Of a stretch of 64,000 nt of DNA, positions 28,801-38,448 are shown in pieces. The stretch covers positions 343,050 to 407,049 of the forward strand of contig MJCC01000002.1 of the NCBI GenBank assembly GCA_001766655.1, given 5' to 3'. The stretch comes from Phytomonas francai. Its lineage: Eukaryota; Euglenozoa; Kinetoplastea; Trypanosomatida; Trypanosomatidae. The notes under the pieces are model-generated. The model worked only from the letters and a program-made list of their open reading frames with translations. It was not told the origin of the DNA and did not search any database. Both the position numbers and the translations under genes were made by a program. Each line of letters starts with the position of its first letter. Position 1 is the first letter of the stretch.

Positions 28801-31800
28801 TCAGTTCTCATTATCACCATCAGGAATAGGAATTAGACGACGTTCCGTATGCGATGCCTCATGTACAATAATAATCATCTTTTGATGCTTACGATCCTCA
28901 CCCCCGGGGCCCTCTTCCTCTAGATCATACGCACCCACATGTCGTTTTACCTTGCACATGAAAAAAAATGTTTCTTGAGTAAGCTTCTTCAAGGACAACT
29001 TGCTGAGCGCCCAATAAGAAGAAAAGAGGGTAAATCCCAATAGTACTAAAATCAAGCAATGTGCTAGCAAAACGCACTCGAAGAATTCTGAGGGGTCAGA
29101 GAGGAAAAAAAAGATACATCCTGCCCCCAACAGCATCGTAAGAGTGGGTAATGGTGCGCACAACATCAGGGAAAAAATAAAAATAAAGGGCAACCAGAAG
29201 AGTAATGTGCCAACTAGCAGGAAAGACATGGCGAACACAAAAAGCCGCAGCTTATAGTGCGAAGGAATTTTTTCGCGTGGTAGTGCATATTCTCGGCGCA
29301 AAAGAATCGCTTCAGGCGGGGTCATTGGTACGTCCAAGTGGTCAAGGCTACTATCCCTCAGGAATTGATCAACTAGTTTTAGTCGTTCTGCGTCAAACAG
29401 AAAGGCCTCCAGGCCCATCTTTCGTCCAAAAAACAAGACAAATGGCTGAAGATACCTAAGCTGCATTCTTTGAATGGGAAACTGGATCAAGCACATGGAA
29501 AAAGTGAGTGCCAAACTAATGAGACCAGCACTCTGAAGAAATAGAACGAAACCGCCTTGATACAAAAAAAGACTCAAGATGAACCTGCTGACAGGATCAA
29601 AGCCAGGTATTCTGCAAAGACAATTAATCATTAACAGCACCAGACAGACTATGGAGCTGTCATCCCAGTTGAGCACTTGCACCGGTGACCATTCCGCAGC
29701 CTCTTTCTGAGACGTCAAGGCCGGAGTGGGCCTTTGGCACTGATGCACGATGCTGTAGGCATCAAAAAGACAATTAATAGCACTCTTGTTTTGATCATCT
29801 GCACAGGCTCTAGGAGTAGATGTTGGCCTCTGCACTTGCCATTGCAAGATAATGGGACTAAGGGCAGCCATCAAATTCCCTGAGAGAGGGAAATCGTCCG
29901 TGGCATTATCCTTTTGCTGTGGTAAAACCATAGGTGTCCCATTTCTATCCTCAGTCCTGACCCCTTCAACAGGCTTTCCATTTGAGAGGGATAATAATGG
30001 AGCGAGGTCTGGCGTCTCGAAAAGACTTAGTTGATGTCCAACGCTAAGGAAGCATGCGGGGCATATGTATCCAGACGAAGCGAAAACTCGCAGCAATAGC
30101 AGGGTAGTTTCGATTGCGTTCCGGTCTTGGCGCGCTAAGGGCAGTAATTTGCTGATGATAGCGGTGTCATTATGCAGAACTGCAACAGCCAATGCGAATG
30201 TTGCGGCTTTGTAGAGAGGCCCAGTGTCGTCTAGTGACAACGACAGCTTAGGATTCGAGACAGCCTCGGGGCCCAAGGGAATCACCTTGGCTAGGTGAGT
30301 CAAGTCGACAGCTTCCGCATGCAATTTTGACCCGTTTTCTAACTCTGAATGAGCTGGAAAATTATACGAGTCGAACACCTGACTCGTCTTAAGCAACTGT
30401 TGTACATCGGGAAACTTGCGTCTAAAAGACATGCCATTGCGTGACGGAATACCAAAAGACAATGGTATCGATAGACGCCCGCTCGACAAATCACTAAAAA
30501 GGGCCTCACGAATACCAAACGTAACCCAACACGGCATAGCAATGAAAAAAAACAACGCCCCCATCTCAAAAACAAGGATTGATAAGAAATCAAGAACTAG
30601 TTGAGGTGGCCCGATATCAAAGACACGAGTGAACATAAGATTAAGCCGCAAGATATGGGTATCTAATGAGCGGAAGTCTATACTACGGACATAAAAGAGC
30701 TCCACGCCAGGCGCAAAAAGAGGCGAAATAATCTTGTACATTGTCGCCATCAGAACCAATGAACACAACGTCCCTATGACCCAATAACCAATGACCTTGA
30801 AAATGTTCAGCTCCGCCATAAAAGAGGAAATCGAGTCCGGTGTCTTTACTAGAAAAGGTGCTGTTCCGTAGTGAACAACAATACCAGCTACTATTGGAAG
30901 GATAAATGAGAAAAGTATCGTCTCAAGGATGTAGGTAATGTATAGAAACGTTACTTCCATCAAGGTTAGATCCCCTAGGCGCTCCATAACTTCCTCATAA
31001 CGACGCTGAGGATTTTGTATTTTTCTTTTCGGAATCCATATTTGCCACAGAACCCATATAGCCACAAATATGGTGAATGTAGCGTCCAAGCCCCGGGGGG
31101 CGCGCAGGACAAGTGCTAAAGGACACGTAATACCAAGATCTCGGGCTAAAGAGCAAAAAAAATTACTATTAATGCCAGACTGCTTTGTCAGTGAATCGAT
31201 CCAGTCATGAGCCGAGGCTACAAAACCGGTTTTCGAGAGGTCACAAAATGCCTCATCCTCAATATCTTCAATTTCTGAGTTGTAACCCTCTAAATTTTCA
31301 TCGAGCGCCTCAAGATTATTGTCATGGGGGTGGGGATTGTTGTCATTTGCCTCAACAGCAGGGCCCGAGGCATGCACATCGCGATTCATCAAGGGAACCT
31401 CTTGCTGCGACTGACGTTGATTATGACGAGGGTGGCCAACCCAATACTTAAAGCCAAATAAAATCAAGCGCACCAGCGAGATATTTGTGACGCCGTATGC
31501 ATACACCTCAAGCAACTTGACCCAGCTGACGGTTGACGGCCGTCGCAGCCACGACTTTTCCCCATGGTGGATGAAACCTATGACAAGCGGTGCCACAACA
31601 AAGCTCAGCAGCAACCCCAAAATAAGGATAATTAGTTTGGCCAAAATTGGAGCAAAAAAACCAGTGACCACTAGTTTCACTTTTGAGAAAATGCTTTCAG
31701 GGTATGCTAACAAATGAGGACAGGTATAAACTATATTATAAGCAGCCCCACAACTTGGACACTCCATGCGTTCATTTTGGAAAACCCAGCGGTCTATACA

Positions 31801-31935
31801 GTTCTGATGCACTGACCCGATGCTTCCAATGCACCGGCAGACCCTATTTATAATGGGATTCTCAGGTGTCGAGCTCGTATCACGACAAACCCAGCACTCG
31901 GCACCCGAAGAATCAGAAGGTAAGGAATCATTCAT
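28801..31935 (-). CDS. RING-CH E3 ubiquitin ligase, Doa10/MARCH6-like
   Basis: This 1044-residue protein starts at ATG 31933-31935. Its N-terminal RING-variant domain is complete, in C4HC3 order: Cys14, Cys17, Cys33, Cys35, His43, Cys46, Cys59, Cys62 (AECWVCRD, VCRCIGSIGSVHQNCIDRW, MECPSCGAAY). About a dozen hydrophobic segments follow over the rest of the protein, beginning with LVVTGFFAPILAKLIILILG. The block RLGDLTLMEVTFLYITYILE resembles the conserved membrane domain of Doa10/SSM4/TEB4. This layout (N-terminal RING-CH, more than ten membrane spans, about 1000 residues) is that of the ER ligase handling ERAD of cytosolic and membrane degrons. The C-terminus is hydrophilic and acidic. RING-CH is certain; Doa10 orthology is likely rather than proven. 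Confidence 0.85.
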   Translation of the reverse strand: MNDSLPSDSSGAECWVCRDTSSTPENPIINRVCRCIGSIGSVHQNCIDRWVFQNERMECPSCGAAYNIVYTCPHLLAYPESIFSKVKLVVTGFFAPILAKLIILILGLLLSFVVAPLVIGFIHHGEKSWLRRPSTVSWVKLLEVYAYGVTNISLVRLILFGFKYWVGHPRHNQRQSQQEVPLMNRDVHASGPAVEANDNNPHPHDNNLEALDENLEGYNSEIEDIEDEAFCDLSKTGFVASAHDWIDSLTKQSGINSNFFCSLARDLGITCPLALVLRAPRGLDATFTIFVAIWVLWQIWIPKRKIQNPQRRYEEVMERLGDLTLMEVTFLYITYILETILFSFILPIVAGIVVHYGTAPFLVKTPDSISSFMAELNIFKVIGYWVIGTLCSLVLMATMYKIISPLFAPGVELFYVRSIDFRSLDTHILRLNLMFTRVFDIGPPQLVLDFLSILVFEMGALFFFIAMPCWVTFGIREALFSDLSSGRLSIPLSFGIPSRNGMSFRRKFPDVQQLLKTSQVFDSYNFPAHSELENGSKLHAEAVDLTHLAKVIPLGPEAVSNPKLSLSLDDTGPLYKAATFALAVAVLHNDTAIISKLLPLARQDRNAIETTLLLLRVFASSGYICPACFLSVGHQLSLFETPDLAPLLSLSNGKPVEGVRTEDRNGTPMVLPQQKDNATDDFPLSGNLMAALSPIILQWQVQRPTSTPRACADDQNKSAINCLFDAYSIVHQCQRPTPALTSQKEAAEWSPVQVLNWDDSSIVCLVLLMINCLCRIPGFDPVSRFILSLFLYQGGFVLFLQSAGLISLALTFSMCLIQFPIQRMQLRYLQPFVLFFGRKMGLEAFLFDAERLKLVDQFLRDSSLDHLDVPMTPPEAILLRREYALPREKIPSHYKLRLFVFAMSFLLVGTLLFWLPFIFIFSLMLCAPLPTLTMLLGAGCIFFFLSDPSEFFECVLLAHCLILVLLGFTLFSSYWALSKLSLKKLTQETFFFMCKVKRHVGAYDLEEEGPGGEDRKHQKMIIIVHEASHTERRLIPIPDGDNEN

Positions 31936-32407
31936 CCAAGAAAATCAAACCTCTAAAAAAAAAAAGGCGAATATACAGCTATAAATAAAGAATTATTCTT
32001 ATGAGAATTACTAATATTATGTTATTAGATTTATCAAATAGCAAATAAGGAACAAAAGGGAGACCCAGCGAATAATTTTCGTTGTTGGAAATTCATATAA
32101 TAAGGGAAACGAGCATAGATAATCTTGCATAAAGCATAACATGGGCACACCCCTTCTGACGAAATAAATAGTTTCGTCAGATTTTATCAACACGACATAA
32201 AAATATTTGGAACTCTCGTTTTATAAGGTCCATTGTTCATGCCTATTCTCTACATGCAACACACAGTCCACCCAAATATCAGCCCAAACAGTGTGGAGTA
32301 GCATCAACGTCTCTTTTACTTCAAAGCGTTGGTGATTAGCAACACAGATTTAAATGATTGATAACAGTGGGAGAGTACACACCACGAGGCATCGATACCT
32401 GCCCGTC
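31936..32407. other. Spacer with inverted repeat
   Basis: No gene is seen. It holds an A run (about 31954-31963), just upstream of the RING-CH start in coding sense, and a perfect 10-bp inverted repeat at 32155-32181, listed separately. Confidence 0.4.
32155..32181. repeat. Perfect 10-bp inverted repeat, 7-nt loop
   Basis: TCTGACGAAA (32155-32164) and TTTCGTCAGA (32172-32181) are exact reverse complements separated by TAAATAG. It lies about 225 nt past the subtilisin stop in the transcript, so a 3' UTR stem-loop is possible. A 10-bp match may also arise by chance in a window this size. Confidence 0.65.
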
Positions 32408-35400
32408 TTAGGGGCCCTTCTCAAAATAGGTTGGTGATGCTTGAAGCGATTCCCTTGCCGTGCTGTTGACAATCAAAATCGGATCCTCAGCTGTTGATGC
32501 CACCAATATTTCGTTTACCTGATCCGTAGTGCTATTGTCAATATTACCTATGGTGTGAAACTCAATTCTAGGCCTCCGAACCAAGTCTGTTTGAATGTTT
32601 TTATAAACAATAATTCCTGTTACACATGCGAAACAAAAAACAATAAGCAAGATAAACTGTAGTGTCATCAGGTAATTATAACGTACGTATACAACTTCGT
32701 TCACTATTTCAATGCGAGATTGCTTTACTAGGCGTCCTGGTCCCACATCGAAGCTTTGTTGGGGTCCGCAATTGAGCCGCAAATTCACCTCTTCTATCAA
32801 TTGCGTTTTGTCGTAGTCAACGGGACCATTTGGCTCATTGACATGAATTATTTTAGAGGAACTTTCTCCCATCGACGATGTGATGTATCGCTGCGCGCTC
32901 GCGAACACTACTGCATCCATAGCCTGATGCTTTTGAAATTGCCACGGAACCGGTTCACTGGCATTCCATAAAAGTGTAATAAGCAGCTCCACGGTGGCCA
33001 ATGACTTTCCTTCTGCCCTACCCCCCAAAGCTTTCACATCTAGCGGAACTAACATGGACAACGACGGCTTGTTGCGGCATGCATACAAGTCTAGCAGCTG
33101 CATTGTGGAAAAATTGTTGAAAAGGAAATCCGAATCCAGCTGATTTACCAGTGCAACGCCTAGTTTGAGACCCTGTACTTCATGCACCCAAGTGCTGTTA
33201 ATAGGAATAAGCGTAAGATTCACAAACAACGTAACTCCCTCTCTACTCACTTTTTGCATAGATGAGGAGTTGGATCCAATAGCTGCGTACACACGCAGTA
33301 GTGAGTAGCCATTTACCACCAATGGCATACGAGCAATGCCTCCCGTTGGGATTGTCTGAGAAGTCGACCGAAAACTCGTGGTGGGGTGCATTCTATTATT
33401 CTGCATCTCACCTTCTCCCGCATTCGTCTCAGACCCTAGGTTAATCACGGCACGCGGTACCTCTTCTGAGAATAACGCATCGAGCACCAGAAGCGCCTCA
33501 GAACTAAGGAAACTGAATTGAGGGCGTGAGTACCACCTTTTAACCTCGCTGATATTTTCTAGTATATCAGGGCTGTCGCTAGTAGCGTTGCAATTCCATC
33601 CTACTTGGGGAGGGTTGCAAGTACACCAATCTGGAAGTCCTAGAATATCACCGCACATCAGATCTGATGGAACCTCCTGGGACATATCGAATGAGACAAT
33701 GCAGTTGTGCTGGCATTCAATCGAATGGGAAAATCGATAATGAAGAAGAAAACCTCCTTTGTATGCCGACCAGTCAGAAACGAATGCGAGATTCAAGACA
33801 TTTCCGATCGACCTTACTTTCACCTTCTCTTTAAGAAGCCCGGTACTTTTGCGCAGGGGGTTTATACCGTCTTTGGATATTGGATCGTATACATAAAGCA
33901 TGTCAGATTTGTCAACGTTGAATTCTATGTATTCAATCAGGATCCGACGCTTCAACGGTGCTGTGATGCGCCAATGGCACGTTGAAATATCAAAATAACT
34001 ACCAAATCCGTTAATCTGAATGTACCCACCTCTCGGATCATTTACCTCTACAACGTTTTCACTCGCATCGCACCAGTAGCTTATTTCATTGCAGTGTTTG
34101 CCATAGAAATCGCGGCAGCAGTACTCACAGCGATTTCCCTGATAGCAACCAGCGCCGCCGTATGTACGGTTTTGTGAGCACTCGCACACCCCTAAGGACT
34201 TATCACATGGATTATTGTTCATGCAGGAACAGTCGAAATCGCATCTCGGTCCATACCACCCACTGGAGCAAACACTACAATACGGATCAGAAAAATGCGT
34301 ACCAGGGAAGCAGGTACAGGTCATCGTTTTTTCATCACAAACACCCTGACCATTGCAGTAGGTCCTCCCATCACACATAGAACAGTCGTAATAAATGAGG
34401 CCCCGGGGACACTCACACTGCCGGCTGTCGTGAAGACACGTCGCACCGTTGCGGGCGCTACAGTTATCAGGGCACTGCACATGTATGTTATTCTGCTCCA
34501 GAAGCGCAAATTCGGCTGGGCAGTTCTCTTTTTCCTTTAACCCTGGAGCGGAGACCACGAGGGAGTACTCCTGGGATGGACTGCCACGAATTTCCCTACC
34601 GTGGACTAATACACGAAAGCTCGTACTAAGCTCTTTCGTCAGCTTAATATTCACCTGCTCTACAGTATTTCTCCGATCTAATAACCGAACCTTGGGCTGT
34701 ATTGTATTTGAATAATATATTTCACCTGTGTAGTCGACAACAGCAAGATCGAGATCGTGGACTAGGGTGCGCTTCGAGCCCTCCAGTGCAATCGGTATGT
34801 CCGTCCACACCAAGGTAGTTTTAAGCCCCATTGTTTTAGGACTTAAATCGGCAGCCATTGCGTCACCGGAACGAAATACATTTTCGAGTTCGATGGGATC
34901 AATAGCGGAGAAACAGTACACGTGTGTGTCTCCGTCTGAGATTGCTTTTCGCTCTATCATCCACAACCGTGGTTGTGCCGCCTCCACCACTTCGGCACCC
35001 CCGCTCTTCGTACGAAGACGATTATTACCAAACGAAATCGAGAGATCCAGACGTCCAAACCCACTTTCATATTTTCCGAGCAAGGGTACCGTGCTGTGAA
35101 TCATCAGAGCCTTGAGCAGGGAAGCAGAAGGCATAGTATTCGCAAGCCGTGTGCGCAGGTACTCCCGCACAAGAGCCGCAGCCCCCGCCGCTAATCCAGT
35201 AGCCATGGAAGTTCCAAACTTGACAGTAGTAGCGCATTTGGAGTTTGATTTCGCTGATACCACATTCCAACCCCCCGGTGCAACCAAGTCTGGCTTCAGT
35301 CGGTTGTCATACGTCGGGCCACGAGAGAACCTTGGGATTTTATTTTGATCATCAGGATCTAAGGAATTATGGTGAGCACCGACTGTGAGAACGTTCTTAG

Positions 35401-37300
35401 AAGTCCCGGGCATGCAAATTCCTCTACTCGCATTGTTTCCAGATGAAAATAAGATTAGCATATCGTCATGTCTATAGGAGTAGTTATCCACCTGCTTTTC
35501 CATAGTGCCATACTCTATAATGTCATATACCCCCCATGAATTGGAGTAGATGCGAGCACCATTTTTATACCCAGAATCATAAACTTCTGAAATATGATCA
35601 GGAATCTGAAGAAACTCGCTTTCCAAGCAACCTAAATCCCGGAAAAAAAGTTTAGCACCTGGCGCTAATCCGTTGTACTGTGAAAAATTCATCTGAGCCT
35701 CCGGATGCTCTTTAGTGTTATAAGAATCAAACAGCGCAGAGCCAACGGCACTGCCTGCGACATGGGTACCGTGACCTTGTACAGTATCCGTGTAATCAAT
35801 GTGATCTGAACCGGGCGCGGAGCATCCCTGATATGAAATAATCTTTCGGTGATTGAAATTCACATCGGGGTAGTGCGCAACCTCTTGTTTTGGGTCGTGA
35901 AAGTAGCAACTCTTGTGCTCTACACCAGTATCAGCGATGCCAACGATCTCATTAGTACCGTTCAGCCCTGCATCCCATAGCGGCCTCGCCAGACTCACGT
36001 TCATACCGAAAATGTAGCCGCTTTGGATAATAGCAGAGGCATTCAAATTATGCACCTCCGCATACTGTGGACTCACCTCAAGCCAGCGCACAGAAGGATG
36101 GAAAGCAATTTTTAAGATTTTAAGCACACAGGAACACCCAGACCTAAGCGCATCGGATCCGGCGTTGTAGGAATCATTTTGTGTATCCACATATGGCAAG
36201 GGAAACATGAGATTCACCCGAACAACTTCGGCGGTGTCATCGGAAAGACCTGTTGGTTTCGTAACGGAAAACTTACAAGAATTGCTTTCTCGAGGGATAC
36301 GAAGCAGAGGCACCCCTGCTCCAAACACGTCAGACTCATTTGCCGCACGTTTGACGCCTTGAATTGAACAAATACGATCGAGATCCTCGGCCACTTGTAT
36401 CGAATGGCCACGAGCAGTTGAAACGATAATCCTTAGCTCTTGCATAGATTCAGAAGGGGTAGAAGATGGAGACAGAGAGTGTATTTTTGTCGAGATTTTT
36501 CTCGCGTGCGATACGAATGCGTCGCAGCTTTCTCTATTGCAGGCCTGTGCAGCGGTCAAGAGCTCTTTCAAAGTCCTAGAGATTTTGAATAGGAACAATT
36601 CAAGCCTTGGTTTTACGCTGTCTTTTCCGCTGTACACGTCAATTAGCTTCCACTCTCCTAAGGAATCACCGAGCGTTACGGCCCGGGATGCGAACGCAGC
36701 GGAGATATCGCTTTCATCCCCAGTGGGTAAGTACACTAAAACGTAGTTTGAGTCGATGACGTGAACCTCGAGTTCTCTGCTTCTCAGAACTGAGAGTGCG
36801 TCTGCAGCCAGTGAGTGTTCCTGAGTCTGAAAAGGCACCTCTTGACCCATAGCGCCACTTTCCTCTACTTGCCCCTTGTTTTTACTTTGCAAAGAATTGA
36901 TTGGATGGCGTGCGACCACAACGTATCTACCACAAGAACCGACTTCGGATAGCTGTGGAGACTCGCCTTGATGAACTCCAGTACGGAAGAAATCTGAGAG
37001 AGTGGCATTCTCCTTACGCTCTGAGCCTCCGCCTTCCCTCTTTATGAACTGTGAGTGTTTCAACATTCTCGCCATTTCTTGAGAATCAGGGAGGTACAGC
37101 CATTCCTCCAGAGTAATAAAGCGCTCCTTTGTGGAACTGGAAAAAGTCTCGCGACCAACATGCGAAAGGTTTACAACCTCGTGAAAATGCCCTACATCAC
37201 TTCTGATGGTGGGATGATCAGAATCCAGTGGAATGCGCAGAGCGTCACTATAGCAGAAAAACAAAAGAAATACAATGTATATTATTGACACACGGATCAT
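32408..37300 (-). CDS. Membrane-anchored subtilisin-like serine protease with EGF-like and CUB-like regions
   Basis: This 1630-residue protein starts at ATG 37298-37300 with a signal peptide (IIYIVFLLFFCYSDA). A long propeptide-like region of about 440 residues precedes an S8 catalytic domain with an intact triad: Asp457 (IVGIADTGVEH), His510 (GHGTHVAGSAVG), Ser698 (FGTSMATGLAAG), and the oxyanion Asn622 (SSGNNASRG). C-terminal to it are a P-domain-like beta region, a Cys-rich EGF-like array (CPDNCSARNGATC, CDGRTYCNGQGVCDEKT, CSSGWYGPRCDFDC), a CUB-like segment (GGYIQINGFGSYFDISTCHW), and near the end one membrane helix (YLMTLQFILLIVFCFACVTG) with a ~65-residue cytosolic tail. It is expected on the secretory pathway or cell surface, with the protease outside or in the lumen. 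Trypanosomatids carry subtilisins (SUB1, SUB2) linked in Leishmania to processing of trypanothione peroxidases; which type this is cannot be settled here. Confidence 0.93.
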   Translation of the reverse strand: MIRVSIIYIVFLLFFCYSDALRIPLDSDHPTIRSDVGHFHEVVNLSHVGRETFSSSTKERFITLEEWLYLPDSQEMARMLKHSQFIKREGGGSERKENATLSDFFRTGVHQGESPQLSEVGSCGRYVVVARHPINSLQSKNKGQVEESGAMGQEVPFQTQEHSLAADALSVLRSRELEVHVIDSNYVLVYLPTGDESDISAAFASRAVTLGDSLGEWKLIDVYSGKDSVKPRLELFLFKISRTLKELLTAAQACNRESCDAFVSHARKISTKIHSLSPSSTPSESMQELRIIVSTARGHSIQVAEDLDRICSIQGVKRAANESDVFGAGVPLLRIPRESNSCKFSVTKPTGLSDDTAEVVRVNLMFPLPYVDTQNDSYNAGSDALRSGCSCVLKILKIAFHPSVRWLEVSPQYAEVHNLNASAIIQSGYIFGMNVSLARPLWDAGLNGTNEIVGIADTGVEHKSCYFHDPKQEVAHYPDVNFNHRKIISYQGCSAPGSDHIDYTDTVQGHGTHVAGSAVGSALFDSYNTKEHPEAQMNFSQYNGLAPGAKLFFRDLGCLESEFLQIPDHISEVYDSGYKNGARIYSNSWGVYDIIEYGTMEKQVDNYSYRHDDMLILFSSGNNASRGICMPGTSKNVLTVGAHHNSLDPDDQNKIPRFSRGPTYDNRLKPDLVAPGGWNVVSAKSNSKCATTVKFGTSMATGLAAGAAALVREYLRTRLANTMPSASLLKALMIHSTVPLLGKYESGFGRLDLSISFGNNRLRTKSGGAEVVEAAQPRLWMIERKAISDGDTHVYCFSAIDPIELENVFRSGDAMAADLSPKTMGLKTTLVWTDIPIALEGSKRTLVHDLDLAVVDYTGEIYYSNTIQPKVRLLDRRNTVEQVNIKLTKELSTSFRVLVHGREIRGSPSQEYSLVVSAPGLKEKENCPAEFALLEQNNIHVQCPDNCSARNGATCLHDSRQCECPRGLIYYDCSMCDGRTYCNGQGVCDEKTMTCTCFPGTHFSDPYCSVCSSGWYGPRCDFDCSCMNNNPCDKSLGVCECSQNRTYGGAGCYQGNRCEYCCRDFYGKHCNEISYWCDASENVVEVNDPRGGYIQINGFGSYFDISTCHWRITAPLKRRILIEYIEFNVDKSDMLYVYDPISKDGINPLRKSTGLLKEKVKVRSIGNVLNLAFVSDWSAYKGGFLLHYRFSHSIECQHNCIVSFDMSQEVPSDLMCGDILGLPDWCTCNPPQVGWNCNATSDSPDILENISEVKRWYSRPQFSFLSSEALLVLDALFSEEVPRAVINLGSETNAGEGEMQNNRMHPTTSFRSTSQTIPTGGIARMPLVVNGYSLLRVYAAIGSNSSSMQKVSREGVTLFVNLTLIPINSTWVHEVQGLKLGVALVNQLDSDFLFNNFSTMQLLDLYACRNKPSLSMLVPLDVKALGGRAEGKSLATVELLITLLWNASEPVPWQFQKHQAMDAVVFASAQRYITSSMGESSSKIIHVNEPNGPVDYDKTQLIEEVNLRLNCGPQQSFDVGPGRLVKQSRIEIVNEVVYVRYNYLMTLQFILLIVFCFACVTGIIVYKNIQTDLVRRPRIEFHTIGNIDNSTTDQVNEILVASTAEDPILIVNSTARESLQASPTYFEKGP

Positions 37301-38448
37301 TTTTTAAAAAAAAATACGAAAAAAAAAGCTTTGTATTGCTCCCCTTCAATATAAACTTTCTCTTCAGTTTGATGCCTGGCTGAGTAGTATACAACTTTGG
37401 GGCTAAAAAAAATTCTGCGCAGAGAAAAATGTGTGCACGGTTTGCTCTGGAACGAAGAAAAATGTTAAGTAATTACAACTTGTATACATATATATTGGCA
37501 AAAAGATTTCGAGGGTATGGAAATTGGTAAATAGGCTGTATTGGACCTGACTATTACCGACAAAAGGTGAAAGCTTCTGAAGATTGAAGCCTTCCACGAA
37601 GGGGTCTTGAATACTAGACTTTAAACAATTTCTTTTTATAGAATAAAAAGAGACAGGCAAGGTCAAGAAACCCAAACGAGCGAGTAAAGAAAAATTAAGA
37701 AACATGTGCGCATGTTTTGTTATTAAAGCAAGCAAAAAGTGTAGAAATCCGTGAAACCTTTTCCCAAAAGGATATTTATACATCATTTGAGTGCTTCTTT
37801 TTGTGTTCTATTTTATATGGAATTAAAGCAATTTCCAACCAGCATAAGTCATCACTCGGTGGCAAATAAGAAGTCGAACGAGCGAATTTACAGAAGCTGT
37901 CCCTATTATGAACAACATTAGGCGGGAAAACTAGCTAGGAAGCTCAGAAAGAACTATGGGGGGAGGGGTAATGGTTGAATAATGTCAGTATAGATGCTTT
38001 TTTTACTGAGCAATAAGTTACCACTTACGCTTCTTTCTCTTCCTCTCTATGTATATACAGATTTATGTGGTATTGCATTTAATCTATTGCATGCAAAAAA
38101 AAAAATCAAACTATGGGATGGGCTAGATGGGAAAATATGATAAAAATAAAGAATGGTGTACCCCATGGGTTTTGTTAAGTTTTAATTGGGAAAAAAAATG
38201 TTAACAGAAGTCGAAACTTTGTCATAGCTAGCCAAAAAAAAAGAACGACTTAATTACATAATAAGTCACACATTGTGAACTGCTTGGATGTATAGCCCAA
38301 TTCATGTATACTGATAGAAAAAACTCCCGCTCAATTCTCAAGAAAACCCAACTCTCACGTTATCAGATAAATAAAGCAAAACTGCATATATCCCATCTGC
38401 TCACTATGGGATTCTGTCCTAGTTTTAAGTCCACAATCCACTGTTTGA
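37301..38448. other. Spacer, 1.1 kb
   Basis: It is AT-rich with A runs at about 37303-37328 and 38096-38105. A minus-strand ATG frame of 127 codons at 37403-37786 is listed separately as doubtful. Nothing else is seen. Confidence 0.45.
37403..37786 (-). CDS. Doubtful small ORF in spacer
   Basis: This 127-codon frame starts with two ATG codons (MMYKYPFGKRFHGFLHF). It is extremely rich in Phe, Leu and Tyr, as expected if T-rich untranslated sequence is read by chance; T-rich strands contain few stops. It has no family resemblance. It sits in the spacer between the thioredoxin-like and subtilisin genes with room for its own UTRs, so a short membrane protein is not excluded. I lean towards non-coding. 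Confidence 0.18.
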   Translation of the reverse strand: MMYKYPFGKRFHGFLHFLLALITKHAHMFLNFSLLARLGFLTLPVSFYSIKRNCLKSSIQDPFVEGFNLQKLSPFVGNSQVQYSLFTNFHTLEIFLPIYMYTSCNYLTFFFVPEQTVHTFFSAQNFF

